This document shows positions 25,361 through 32,947 of a DNA stretch of 64,000 nt, piece after piece. Every line of letters starts with the position of its first letter. Position 1 is the first letter of the stretch. Location of the stretch: assembly GCA_030657355.1 (NCBI GenBank), contig CP131056.1:637001-701000 (forward strand), written 5' to 3'. Origin of the DNA: Radicibacter daui (GTDB taxonomy: Bacteria > Pseudomonadota > Alphaproteobacteria > Radicibacterales > Radicibacteraceae). A model generated the notes under the pieces. The model ran no database searches. It had not been told where the DNA came from and saw only the letters and a program-made list of their open reading frames with translations. A program made the position numbers and the translations under genes.

Positions 25361-26194
25361 TCAGCCCCCGCCCAGCACCGCCGAAACTTCCTGCGCCGTC
25401 GCGCGCAGCGTCTCCAGAATGGGCCCGGTCAGGCGGTCGAGGTCTACACGGCCGGCCTGGGTGCCGATATTCATTGCCGCCACCACCTGCCCGCCGGGGC
25501 CGAGAACGGGCACGGCGATGGAGCGCAGGCCAAGCTCCAGCTCCTGATCCATCAGCGCATAACCCTGCTGGCGTACCCTCGTCAGTTCCTCGCGCAGCGA
25601 GTCCGGCGTCACGCGGGTAAAGGGCGTGTGCGGCGTGCGGTCCATGTTCGGCAGGCGCCGCTCCATCTCCGCTTCCGGCAGGGCGGCCAGCAGCACCCGG
25701 CCCATCGAGGTGTGGAAGGCCGGCAGGCGGGAGCCGACAGAAAGCCCGATGGACATGATGCGCCGCGTGGCCGCACGGGCCACATAGACGATCTCGTCGC
25801 CATCCAGAATCGAGAGCGAGCAGCTTTCATTCAGCGTTTCGCTCACCCGCTCGAGGAAGGGTTGGGCAATACGCGGCAGTGGCATGGATGAGAGATAGGA
25901 GTAGCCGATGGTCAGCACGCGCGGCGTCAGGCTGAAATAACGCCCGTCATTTTCGGCATAACCCAGCTCCACCAGCGTCAGCAGCGAGCGGCGCACGGTG
26001 GCGCGCGTCAGGCCGGTGGCCTTGGCGGCATCGGCCAGTGTCATGCGCGGACGCCCGGCGCCGAAGGCGCGCATCACCGCAAGGCCGCGCGCCAGCGCGG
26101 TGACGAAGGTGCCGTCGCCACCCTCGGGTGCCGATACCTCATTATGCACTGATAAGGCTTGGTTTTCTGCCTTTTTTGTCCCCGGCGTTTCCAT
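25361..26194 (-). CDS. pcaR: IclR-family regulator of the beta-ketoadipate pathway
   Basis: The product is 277 aa. An N-terminal winged HTH (TFVTALARGLAVMRAFG...MTLADAAKATGLTRATVRRSLLTLVELGYAENDGRYFSLTPRVLTIGYSYLSS) is followed by an IclR effector domain containing SILDGDEIVYVAR, SVGSRLPAFHTSMGRVLLA and LRSIAVPVLGPGGQVVAAMNIGTQA. The fit is to the PcaR/PcaU/PobR subgroup. It is divergent from pcaI across a region carrying a perfect GTTCG-N5-CGAAC element. In Pseudomonas PcaR activates pca genes with beta-ketoadipate; the same is likely here. Confidence 0.92.
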   Translation of the reverse strand: METPGTKKAENQALSVHNEVSAPEGGDGTFVTALARGLAVMRAFGAGRPRMTLADAAKATGLTRATVRRSLLTLVELGYAENDGRYFSLTPRVLTIGYSYLSSMPLPRIAQPFLERVSETLNESCSLSILDGDEIVYVARAATRRIMSIGLSVGSRLPAFHTSMGRVLLAALPEAEMERRLPNMDRTPHTPFTRVTPDSLREELTRVRQQGYALMDQELELGLRSIAVPVLGPGGQVVAAMNIGTQAGRVDLDRLTGPILETLRATAQEVSAVLGGG

Positions 26195-26212
26195 CTGCGG
26201 CCTGTTGTTTTG

Positions 26213-26280
26213 GTTCGCTATACGAACAACGTATCAGATTTCGAACATTTCTTGACAGCGATATTTCCCGCTTCCATGCT
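26213..26280 (+). promoter_or_regulatory. pcaR-pcaI divergent control region
   Basis: GTTCG (26213-26217) and CGAAC (26223-26227) form a perfect inverted repeat with 5-bp spacing. A further TTCGAAC lies at 26240-26246, so CGAAC recurs as a direct repeat 19 bp on. TTGACA at 26252-26257 and CATGCT at 26275-26280 (17-bp spacing) give a promoter toward pcaI. The sites sit just upstream of the -35, as expected for activation, and next to pcaR, as expected for autorepression. The pcaI leader would be about 145 nt. Confidence 0.65.
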
Positions 26281-26429
26281 TTTTGCCGAGAAGAGCCGGC
26301 CTCTGGCCCCTCCCGTTTTCCGGCTGCCAAGGGCGGCGGGGAGCAGCGGAGACGGGGCGAGGGAAGAGCCGGCGCCCGGCGCGGCCAGTCGGTCCGGCGG
26401 GACAAAATATTTCCGGGAGTAAACGGGCC

Positions 26430-27278
26430 TTGGCAGAGTTTCTGTCCCTTGCCGATGCCGTTGCCGCCAATGTGCGCGACGGTGATCTGGTCGCCATGGA
26501 AGGGTTCACCCACCTCATCCCTTACGCCGCCGGCCATGAGGTCATCCGCCAGAAGCGCAAGCATTTGACGCTGGTGCGCATGACGCCGGACATCATCTAT
26601 GACCAGTTGATCGGCGTCGGCGCGGTCGACAAGCTGATCTTCTCCTGGGGCGGCAATCCGGGCGTCGGCTCCCTCCACCGCATGCGCGATGCGGTGGAGA
26701 AGGGCTGGCCGGTGCCGCTGGCGGTGGAAGAACATTCCCACGCCGCCATGGCCAACGCCTACGAGGCCGGCGCCGCCAACCTGCCTTTTGCCGTGCTGCG
26801 CGGTTACAAGGGCGTCGACCTGCCGAAGGTCAATCCCAACATCCGCTCCGTTACCTGCCCCTATACCGGTGAAGTGCTGGCAACCGTTCCCGCCATCCGG
26901 CCGGATGTCACCATCATCCATGCCCAACGGGCGGACCGGCGCGGCAATGTGCTGCTGGAAGGTATCGTCGGCGTGCAGAAGGAAGCGGTGCTGGCGGCCA
27001 AGCGCTCCATCGTCACGGTGGAGGAGATCGTGGACGATCTCGCTGCCCCCAGCCCCAATTCGGTGGTGCTGCCTTCCTGGACGGTAGGCGCCATCGCGGC
27101 TGTGCCGGGCGGGGCCTATCCGTCCTACGCCCATGGCTACTATCCGCGCGCCAATGATTTCTACAAGGCGTGGGATGCCATTGCCCGCGAGCGGGACAGC
27201 TTCAATGCCTGGATCGAGGAAAACGTCATGGCCCGAACGGCGGACGATTTTGCGGTCCATGCCAGCCGCGCTGCGTAA
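26430..27278 (+). CDS. pcaI: 3-oxoadipate CoA-transferase subunit A
   Basis: The product is 282 aa when started at TTG 26430, ten bases after GGGAG; this gives the N-terminus (M)AEFLSLADAVAANVRDGDLVAMEGFTHLIPYAAGHEVIRQ expected for PcaI. The frame is open upstream to 26283, but the added Arg/Pro/Gly-rich residues are not protein-like. Family I CoA-transferase marks include SWGGNPGVGSLHRMRDAVE, CPYTGEVLATVPAIRPDV and HAQRADRRGNV. With PcaJ it transfers CoA from succinyl-CoA to 3-oxoadipate. The rare start codon may hold its level down or tune it to PcaJ. Confidence 0.93.
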   Translation: MAEFLSLADAVAANVRDGDLVAMEGFTHLIPYAAGHEVIRQKRKHLTLVRMTPDIIYDQLIGVGAVDKLIFSWGGNPGVGSLHRMRDAVEKGWPVPLAVEEHSHAAMANAYEAGAANLPFAVLRGYKGVDLPKVNPNIRSVTCPYTGEVLATVPAIRPDVTIIHAQRADRRGNVLLEGIVGVQKEAVLAAKRSIVTVEEIVDDLAAPSPNSVVLPSWTVGAIAAVPGGAYPSYAHGYYPRANDFYKAWDAIARERDSFNAWIEENVMARTADDFAVHASRAA

Positions 27279-27290
27279 GGAAGGCAAGCC

Positions 27291-28076
27291 ATGAGCGATT
27301 ATACGCCCACCGAGATCATGACCGTGGTCGCGGCCCGTGCCCTCAGCAGCAAGGATGTCTGCTTCGTCGGCATCGGCGCGCCGTCGGCCGCTTGCAACCT
27401 TGCCCGCCTCACCCATGCGCCGGGCATTACCCTTATCTATGAATCCGGCACCATCGATACCAAACCCGAGGTGTTGCCGCTGTCCATCGGCGATGGCGAG
27501 CTGTGCGAAACGGCGCTTACCACCGTGTCGGTGCCGGAGATGTTCCGCTACTGGCTGCAGGGCGGGCGCATCACCGTCGGTTTCCTCGGCGGTGCGCAGA
27601 TCGACCGCTTCGCCAACCTCAATACCACCGTGGTCGGGCCTTACGATCATCCGAAGGTGCGCCTGCCGGGCGGCGGCGGGGCGCCGGAAATCGCCACCAA
27701 TTGCGGCGAGATTTTTATCACCATGGCGCTCTCCCCGCGCGCCTTTGTGGAAAAGCTGCCCTTCATCACCTCGCTTGGTCACGGCACCGGCCCCGGCAGC
27801 CGCGCGGCGCTGGGCGTGACGACAAAGGGGCCGACCCGCGTCATTACCGACATGTGCGTGATGGAGCCGGACCCGGAGAGCCGCGAGCTCACCGTTGTTT
27901 CCCTGCATCCGGGCGTCACGGCCGATCAGGTGAAGGAAGCCTGCGGCTGGCCGCTCAAATTTGCTGCCGATCTCAAGGAAACACCGGCCCCGACGGCTGA
28001 AGAGATCAAGGTTCTGCGCGAGCTGCAGGAGCGCACGCGCCTCAAGCATGGCGGCAAGCAGGGAGAAGCAGCATGA
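27291..28076 (+). CDS. pcaJ: 3-oxoadipate CoA-transferase subunit B
   Basis: The product is 261 aa. The catalytic glutamate is Glu51 in IYESGTID. GGGGAPEIATNCGEIFITM near residue 130 and the SLHPGVTADQVKEACGWPL motif near 204 are typical of the beta subunit. AAGGAAGG precedes the ATG, and the 12-bp gap after pcaI indicates coupled expression. The last four bases overlap the pcaF start. Confidence 0.94.
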   Translation: MSDYTPTEIMTVVAARALSSKDVCFVGIGAPSAACNLARLTHAPGITLIYESGTIDTKPEVLPLSIGDGELCETALTTVSVPEMFRYWLQGGRITVGFLGGAQIDRFANLNTTVVGPYDHPKVRLPGGGGAPEIATNCGEIFITMALSPRAFVEKLPFITSLGHGTGPGSRAALGVTTKGPTRVITDMCVMEPDPESRELTVVSLHPGVTADQVKEACGWPLKFAADLKETPAPTAEEIKVLRELQERTRLKHGGKQGEAA

Positions 28077-29281
28077 GCGAGGCTTTTGTCTGCGACTTCG
28101 TGCGCACGCCGGTTGGCCGTTTTGGCGGCGCGCTCGCGCGCCTTCGCACCGACGATATGGCTGCCGCGCCGCTGGCCGAGTTGCTGAAGCGCCACCCGTT
28201 TCTGGCTCAGGGCACCGAGGAGGTTTATTTCGGCTGCGCCAACCAGGCCGGCGAGGATAACCGCAACGTTGCCCGCATGGCCCTGCTGCTTGCCGGCCTG
28301 CCGGAGACGGTGCCGGGCGTAACCCTCAACCGCCTCTGCGCTTCCGGTCTTGATGCCGTGGCGGCTGCCGCCCGTGCCGTGCGCGCCGGGGAGAGCGAGC
28401 TGGTAATTGCCGGCGGTGTTGAATCCATGAGCCGGGCGCCTTTCGTCATGGGTAAGGCCGAAGGGGCCTTCCAGCGCTCGGCTGAACTTTATGACACCAC
28501 CATCGGCTGGCGTTTCGTCAATCCGGCGATGAAGGCGGCCTACGGCGTCGATTCCATGCCGGAGACGGGCGAGAATGTCGCGACCGATTTTGGCGTGAGC
28601 CGCGCCGATCAAGACGCTTTTGCCGTGCGCTCCCAGCAGCGCGCCGCGGCGGCGGAAGCTGCCGGCGTGCTGGCTGCCGATATCGTGCCGGTCTCCGTGC
28701 CCGGCACGGGCAAGGCCGGGCCGGTACTGGTCAGCAAGGATGAGGGCTTGCGCCCCGACACCAGCCTTGAAGGGCTGGCGAAGCTGAAGCCCGTCGTGCG
28801 GCCGGATGGCACGGTGACGGCGGGCAACGCCTCCAGCATCAATGACGGTGCAGCGGCGATGATCATCGCCAGCGAAGCGGCGGTGAAGAAATGTGGCCTG
28901 ACGCCGCGCGCGCGTATTCTGGGCGCGGCCTCAGGCGGCGTGCTGCCGCGGGTGATGGGCATGGGCCCGGTGCCGGCGGTGCAGAAGCTCTGTGCCCGCC
29001 TTGGCATCACGCCGGCGGATTTCGACGTAATCGAACTGAACGAGGCTTTCGCCTCGCAGGCGATTGCGGTGCTGCGCGAGCTTGGCATTGCCGAGGATGC
29101 GGAGCATGTGAACCCCAATGGCGGGGCGATTGCCATCGGCCATCCGCTCGGCATGTCCGGCGCGCGCATTCTGGGCGCCGCCGTGCAGGAGCTGTGGCGC
29201 CGGGGCGGCCGCTACGGGCTCGCCACCATGTGTGTCGGCGTCGGCCAGGGCATGGCCGTGGCGCTGGAACGGGTGGCCTGA
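28073..29281 (+). CDS. pcaF: 3-oxoadipyl-CoA thiolase
   Basis: The product is 402 aa. Thiolase catalytic residues are Cys89 (NRLCASGLDAV), His357 (AIGHPLGMSGAR) and Cys387 (TMCVGVGQG). It cleaves 3-oxoadipyl-CoA to succinyl-CoA and acetyl-CoA. CDFVRTPVGRFGGALA at the start and GAEDNRN-like GEDNRNVARMALLLAGLP mark the PcaF/PaaJ type. Overlapping ATGA with pcaJ. About 100 bp then separate it from pcaH, with no clear terminator. Confidence 0.95.
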   Translation: MSEAFVCDFVRTPVGRFGGALARLRTDDMAAAPLAELLKRHPFLAQGTEEVYFGCANQAGEDNRNVARMALLLAGLPETVPGVTLNRLCASGLDAVAAAARAVRAGESELVIAGGVESMSRAPFVMGKAEGAFQRSAELYDTTIGWRFVNPAMKAAYGVDSMPETGENVATDFGVSRADQDAFAVRSQQRAAAAEAAGVLAADIVPVSVPGTGKAGPVLVSKDEGLRPDTSLEGLAKLKPVVRPDGTVTAGNASSINDGAAAMIIASEAAVKKCGLTPRARILGAASGGVLPRVMGMGPVPAVQKLCARLGITPADFDVIELNEAFASQAIAVLRELGIAEDAEHVNPNGGAIAIGHPLGMSGARILGAAVQELWRRGGRYGLATMCVGVGQGMAVALERVA

Positions 29282-29383
29282 GGAACAAGGGGCGGCCGGC
29301 TGGTGCCGCTCAAAAAAGCAACAAGGCCCTGAGGCCGGCAACAAGACCGGCAGGCCGAATGCGATGTTGGAGGAAACCGAGTT

Positions 29384-30094
29384 ATGAGCCGCATTTACCC
29401 GATTGGCAGCCTGGCGGCGCACCCGCCGTCGCTGTCCCCCGGTTACAAGAGCACGGTGCTGCGCACCCCCAGCCGGCCGCTCATCCGTATTCCGCAGACG
29501 ATGTCGGAGTTGAGCGGCCCGGTCTTCGGCCATGAGAGTGTCGGCGAGAAGGACAATGACCTGACGCTGCAGCATGCCGGCGAACCGCTGGGCGAGCGCA
29601 TCATCGTCAGCGGCCGGGTCATGGATGAAGATGGCCGTCCGATCCCCAATACGCTGATCGAGGTCTGGCAGGCCAATGCCGCCGGCCGCTACGTCCATGT
29701 CGTGGACCAGCACCCGGCCCCGCTCGATCCCAATTTCTCCGGTGCCGGTCGCACGGTGACGGATGAAAACGGCTTTTACCGGTTCGTCACCGTCAAGCCG
29801 GGTGCCTATCCCTGGCGCAACCACCACAATGCCTGGCGCCCTGCCCATATCCATCTGTCGCTGTTCGGGCCGAGCTTCCTTACCCGCCTAATCACGCAGA
29901 TGTATTTCCCGGGTGATCCGCTCTTTGCCTTCGACCCCATCTTCAACTCGATCACCGACGAAAAGGCGCGTGTTCGCCTGATCTCGAAGTTCGACCTGGC
30001 AACGACCGAGCCGGAATGGGCGCTCGGTTACAAGTTCGACATCGTGCTGCGCGGCCGCGAGCAGACGCCGTTCGAGGATCCGCATCATGACTGA
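29384..30094 (+). CDS. pcaH: Protocatechuate 3,4-dioxygenase beta subunit
   Basis: The product is 236 aa. All four iron ligands of the intradiol dioxygenase are present: Tyr103 (AGRYVH), Tyr142 (AYPWRN), His155 and His157 (PAHIH). The arginine following the AYPW motif and SGRVMDEDGRPIPNTLIEVWQANAAGRY are family hallmarks. It opens the protocatechuate ring to 3-carboxymuconate together with PcaG. GGAGG precedes the ATG. The last eight bases overlap pcaG. Confidence 0.96.
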   Translation: MSRIYPIGSLAAHPPSLSPGYKSTVLRTPSRPLIRIPQTMSELSGPVFGHESVGEKDNDLTLQHAGEPLGERIIVSGRVMDEDGRPIPNTLIEVWQANAAGRYVHVVDQHPAPLDPNFSGAGRTVTDENGFYRFVTVKPGAYPWRNHHNAWRPAHIHLSLFGPSFLTRLITQMYFPGDPLFAFDPIFNSITDEKARVRLISKFDLATTEPEWALGYKFDIVLRGREQTPFEDPHHD

Positions 30095-30704
30095 GACCGC
30101 CACCCGCCCCGAGGGCATCACTCCGTCGCAAACGGTGGGGCCGTTCTTCGCCTATGCGCTTACCCCGCATGCTTATGATTTTCCCGAGCTGGTGACCGGC
30201 AACCTGCTGGCCGGTCCGGATGCGGGCGAGGTAAGCGGCGAGCGCATTACCATCACCGGGCGCCTGTTCGATGCAGAAGGCAACGTCATCCCCGATGCCA
30301 TGATCGAGATCTGGCAGGCCGATGGCGAAGGGCGTTTTGCCGGCCATGATGCGGCGCTTTCCAATAGCGCCTTCCGCGGCTTCGGCCGGGTGGAGTGCGA
30401 AAAGGACGGGCGCTTTACCTTCACCACCGTCAAACCCGGCCCGCTGCCGGGGCCGGATGGCGGGCGCCAGGCGCCGCACGTCAATATCGGCCTCTTCGCC
30501 CGTGGCCTTTTGAACCGGCTCTTCACCCGCTTTTATTTCAGCGACGATGCCGCCGCCCATGGCGGGGACCCGGTGCTGGCGCTGGTGCCGGCTGACCAGC
30601 GCGCCACCCTCATCGCCACCCGTGGCAGTGACGGCGGCAAGACGGTTTACAATCTCGATATCCATCTCGGCGGCGGCGCCGAGACGGTGTTCTTCGAGGC
30701 GTGA
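30087..30704 (+). CDS. pcaG: Protocatechuate 3,4-dioxygenase alpha subunit
   Basis: The product is 205 aa. It shows the PcaG pattern ITPSQTVGPFFAYALTP, ITGRLFDAEGNVIPDAMIEIWQADGEGRF, FTFTTVKPGPLPGPDGGRQAPHVNIGLFARGLLNRLFTRFYF. The iron-ligand tyrosines and histidines of the beta subunit are missing, as expected for alpha. Overlap with pcaH ensures equimolar synthesis. A strong terminator follows. Confidence 0.95.
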   Translation: MTETATRPEGITPSQTVGPFFAYALTPHAYDFPELVTGNLLAGPDAGEVSGERITITGRLFDAEGNVIPDAMIEIWQADGEGRFAGHDAALSNSAFRGFGRVECEKDGRFTFTTVKPGPLPGPDGGRQAPHVNIGLFARGLLNRLFTRFYFSDDAAAHGGDPVLALVPADQRATLIATRGSDGGKTVYNLDIHLGGGAETVFFEA

Positions 30705-30729
30705 GGCGAGACCTGCATCCGTTGACGGC

Positions 30730-30760
30730 AAAAAGGGGGACGGTTTCGTTCCCCTTTTTT
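30730..30760 (+). terminator. Intrinsic terminator after pcaG
   Basis: AAAAAGGGGG-ACG (30730-30742) pairs with CGT-TCCCCTTTTT (30747-30759), one G-T pair included, around a GTTT loop; a T6 run is part of the 3' arm. The A-run on the 5' side may let it work in both directions. It ends the pca operon. Confidence 0.9.
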
Positions 30761-30805
30761 ATTGGCCTGCGGCAACGCCGCAGGCTGAGGCGAGGCGGAT
30801 AAGGT

Positions 30806-30859
30806 TTGACAGCCGGAATGAGCCGTCTCATATTTTTTGTACATCAAGGTACAAAAAAT
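30806..30859 (+). promoter_or_regulatory. Promoter with 28-bp palindromic operator before the TetR gene
   Basis: TTGACA (30806-30811), 17 bp, then CATATT (30829-30834). Starting inside the -10 is a perfect inverted repeat: ATTTTTTGTAC (30832-30842), 6-bp spacer, GTACAAAAAAT (30849-30859). An operator here would cover the transcription start and so repress. The adjacent TetR protein is the natural candidate. Confidence 0.7.
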
Positions 30860-30958
30860 AAACACAAGGGCAGGGAACAGGGAGACGGTCTTCCAGGATG
30901 TCGGACGCAGGCCCCATTGAGCGGGACCGTCCGGCCGGAAGACCACCCGGACGCTGGC

Positions 30959-31702
30959 ATGGGCACATCGGAAAAACCCGAAGAACTGCGGCAGGCCACT
31001 GCCGTTGAACTCGCGCCTCGCGCCGGGCGCGGCCGGCGTCGGCATGACGATAATGTGGATGCCGAAGCGATATCGGCAGCGACGCGTGCCGATATCCTGC
31101 AGGTCGCTGAGGAGGAATTCGCGGCCCACGGCTATGACCGGGCGAACATTGTCGAGATTGCCCGGCGAACCCGCACCAGCAAGCGGATGATCTATTATTA
31201 TTTCGAGAGCAAGCACGGCCTCTACAAGGCGGTGTTGAAGGGGGCCTACGCCTCCCTGCGGCAAGAAGGGGCCTTTGAGAACAAGGCCGGTCTGCCTCCG
31301 GTCGAGGCGCTACGCAAATATGCCGAAGCCATCTTCGACAGCCATCTGCGGCACCCCCGGCTCGTCCGGCTGTCGCTCTATGAAAATATCGGCCGGGCGG
31401 AAACGCTTAATGAGCTGCGCGATGCAATCGGCGACTACCCAAGCAATCTCGAGCCGCTGGAGGGCATTCTGGCTGCCGGAGAGGCTGACGGTTCCATCCG
31501 CCCGGGGCTGCGCCGGATGGACCTCTACCTGATGGCCACGGGCCTCAGCTTCCACACCATCTCAAACGCCCATTCCATCAAGTCCATCTTCGACCATGAC
31601 ATGCTGGCGGAAGAGGAGTCGCGAGCGCGTCGGCGGATGATCGGCGACATGATCTGCCGTTATGCGGCAACTCCGAAATGGCTGGCCGATCATGACGGGT
31701 GA
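30959..31702 (+). CDS. TetR-family transcriptional regulator
   Basis: The product is 247 aa from ATG 30959; the frame is open to 30806, but that stretch is the promoter and palindrome. The N-terminal tail is long and basic. The HTH reads ATRADILQVAEEEFAAHGYDRANIVEIARRTRTSKRMIYYYFESKHGLYKAVLKGAY, at about residues 45-105. The all-helical effector domain ends with MICRYAATPKWLADHDG. Such TetR proteins are common next to quinate/shikimate or aromatic-acid genes. No RBS is evident. It probably binds the palindrome at 30832-30859 and may also control the downstream LysR gene, which starts 18 bp after its stop. Confidence 0.8.
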   Translation: MGTSEKPEELRQATAVELAPRAGRGRRRHDDNVDAEAISAATRADILQVAEEEFAAHGYDRANIVEIARRTRTSKRMIYYYFESKHGLYKAVLKGAYASLRQEGAFENKAGLPPVEALRKYAEAIFDSHLRHPRLVRLSLYENIGRAETLNELRDAIGDYPSNLEPLEGILAAGEADGSIRPGLRRMDLYLMATGLSFHTISNAHSIKSIFDHDMLAEEESRARRRMIGDMICRYAATPKWLADHDG

Positions 31703-31720
31703 CGTCTGGAGGCACCTGTC

Positions 31721-32653
31721 ATGATGACCTTGCGCCAGATCGAGGTCGTGCGCGCCATCATGGTTGCCGGCAGCATTGCCGGGGCCGCGCGGCTGCTCAA
31801 CGTGGCGCAGCCGGGTGTCAGCCGCACGATGAAGCATCTGGATTCCACACTCGGCTTTCATCTCTTCGTGCGGCAGAACGGCCGCTACGTACCCTCTCCT
31901 GAGGCGCGGCGGGTGTTTGACCAGCTGCAGGAGATGCACAAGAAACTCGAGGACCTTCAATTTTCGATCGGGCAGCTAAACCGCGGCAAGGATGTCGAAT
32001 GGTCCCTGGCCTCGGTTCCCAGCATCGCGAATGTCATGGTTCCGCGTGCCATTGCCGGCTTACGGGCTCGCTATCCTGATCTCGTGGTCGATTTTGACAT
32101 CATCAAGCTTGAGGATGCGATCGACTATCTGCTGCTGGAGCGGGGTGAGCTGGCGGTCATGAGCTACCGGCTGGAGCATCCAGCGCTTACCTTCGAGCCA
32201 CTGGCCATCGGGCATCTCGTTTGTATCTGCGCGCCCGATCATCCGCTTGCCGGGCTCGGTGAGGTGACTGTTGCGCAGATCGCAGCCTTCCCCCTCATCG
32301 GCATTGATCCCAATGACCCCTACGGCGGCATCATGGCCGGCCTGTTTCAGCGGGCAGGTCTTTCCTATGACATCTCGATCCGCGCTCGCTTCGGCACAAC
32401 CGTCTGCGCATTGGTCAAACAGAACCTCGGTGTCGCCGTCATAGACATCTTTACGGTTGCCGACCGGCAGAACAGCGGGCTTGCCATCCTTCCGATCCGG
32501 GAGCCCACCGTCTTTCAGACCTATGTGGGCATGCGCAAGGATGCCGAACTTTCCAGCTATGCGGAAACTTTCGTCCGGCAATTGCGCCAGACCATGACGG
32601 CGACACTTGCGGCCGGAACCCCAGGTTCAGGGGCGAAAAGGGGGCATGTATAA
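31721..32653 (+). CDS. LysR-family transcriptional regulator
   Basis: The product is 310 aa. The winged HTH is TLRQIEVVRAIMVAGSIAGAARLLNVAQPGVSRTMKHLDSTLGFHLFVRQNGRYVPSPEA, residues 3-62. The substrate-binding-protein-like effector domain follows (SLASVPSIANVMVPRAIAGLRARYPDLVVDFD...). GGAGG is eight bases before the ATG. It is read with the TetR gene and lies upstream of the AroE-liv-quiC set, whose leader contains palindromes. It is a good candidate activator of that operon. The inducer is likely a hydroaromatic acid (inference). Confidence 0.82.
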   Translation: MMTLRQIEVVRAIMVAGSIAGAARLLNVAQPGVSRTMKHLDSTLGFHLFVRQNGRYVPSPEARRVFDQLQEMHKKLEDLQFSIGQLNRGKDVEWSLASVPSIANVMVPRAIAGLRARYPDLVVDFDIIKLEDAIDYLLLERGELAVMSYRLEHPALTFEPLAIGHLVCICAPDHPLAGLGEVTVAQIAAFPLIGIDPNDPYGGIMAGLFQRAGLSYDISIRARFGTTVCALVKQNLGVAVIDIFTVADRQNSGLAILPIREPTVFQTYVGMRKDAELSSYAETFVRQLRQTMTATLAAGTPGSGAKRGHV

Positions 32654-32672
32654 CATGATGATATGCCCCCTT
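32638..32672 (+). terminator. Hairpin overlapping the LysR stop codon
   Basis: AAGGGGGCAT (32638-32647) and ATGCCCCCTT (32663-32672) form a perfect 10-bp stem around a 15-base loop that contains the stop codon. The T-run is only two bases, so termination strength is uncertain. Confidence 0.55.
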
Positions 32673-32777
32673 GAGCCCTTGGTATTTGATTTTCCTCTCT
32701 TGCGGCCAGAAGCTGACCAAAAGGGAGGTGAAGTTGATTTCCGTTAGATTTTCGAATTTGCGTGGGTGTTGGAAGAT

Positions 32778-32803
32778 ATTTTGTGCAAAATCTGATCGAT
32801 TTT
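32778..32803. promoter_or_regulatory. Two overlapping palindromes upstream of the shikimate operon
   Basis: ATTTTG-TG-CAAAAT (32778-32791) overlaps AAAATC-TGATC-GATTTT (32787-32803). Both are perfect inverted repeats in an AT-rich gap 145-170 bp before the AroE-like gene. ATC-N5-GAT is reminiscent of LysR-type half-sites. The neighbouring LysR and TetR proteins are candidate binders. Confidence 0.5.
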
Positions 32804-32842
32804 GGCGAATGGTTTTGGTTCGTGGCGGGTGCTTTTACTTTA

Positions 32843-32878
32843 AAAATTCAAAATTAATTTTTTTTAATTTTGAATTTT
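32843..32878. repeat. 36-bp AT-rich perfect inverted repeat
   Basis: The arms AAAATTCAAAATTAA (32843-32857) and its exact complement (32864-32878) flank six T residues. Each arm has only one G/C base, against a genome near 65% G+C. It lies 70 bp before the AroE-like gene, after the probable promoter. It could form a leader hairpin, a cruciform or a protein site. Confidence 0.75.
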
Positions 32879-32947
32879 GGTGTGAAATATCGCTGCATCG
32901 ATTTGGCTTGGTGACCCCGAATAATCTGGCCGGGGAGCTGTGCTGAA

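Noticed and set aside
26142-28049. 635-codon open frame on the minus strand
   Set aside because: It covers pcaI and pcaJ in antisense and also the pcaR-pcaI control region; the plus-strand genes are certain.
30806-30958. Longer TetR protein starting at TTG 30806
   Set aside because: That codon is part of the -35 TTGACA, and the stretch contains the 28-bp palindrome.
32690-32947. AT-rich stretch as a mobile element remnant
   Set aside because: No transposase frame, terminal repeats or target duplication is visible; the palindromes fit regulation better.
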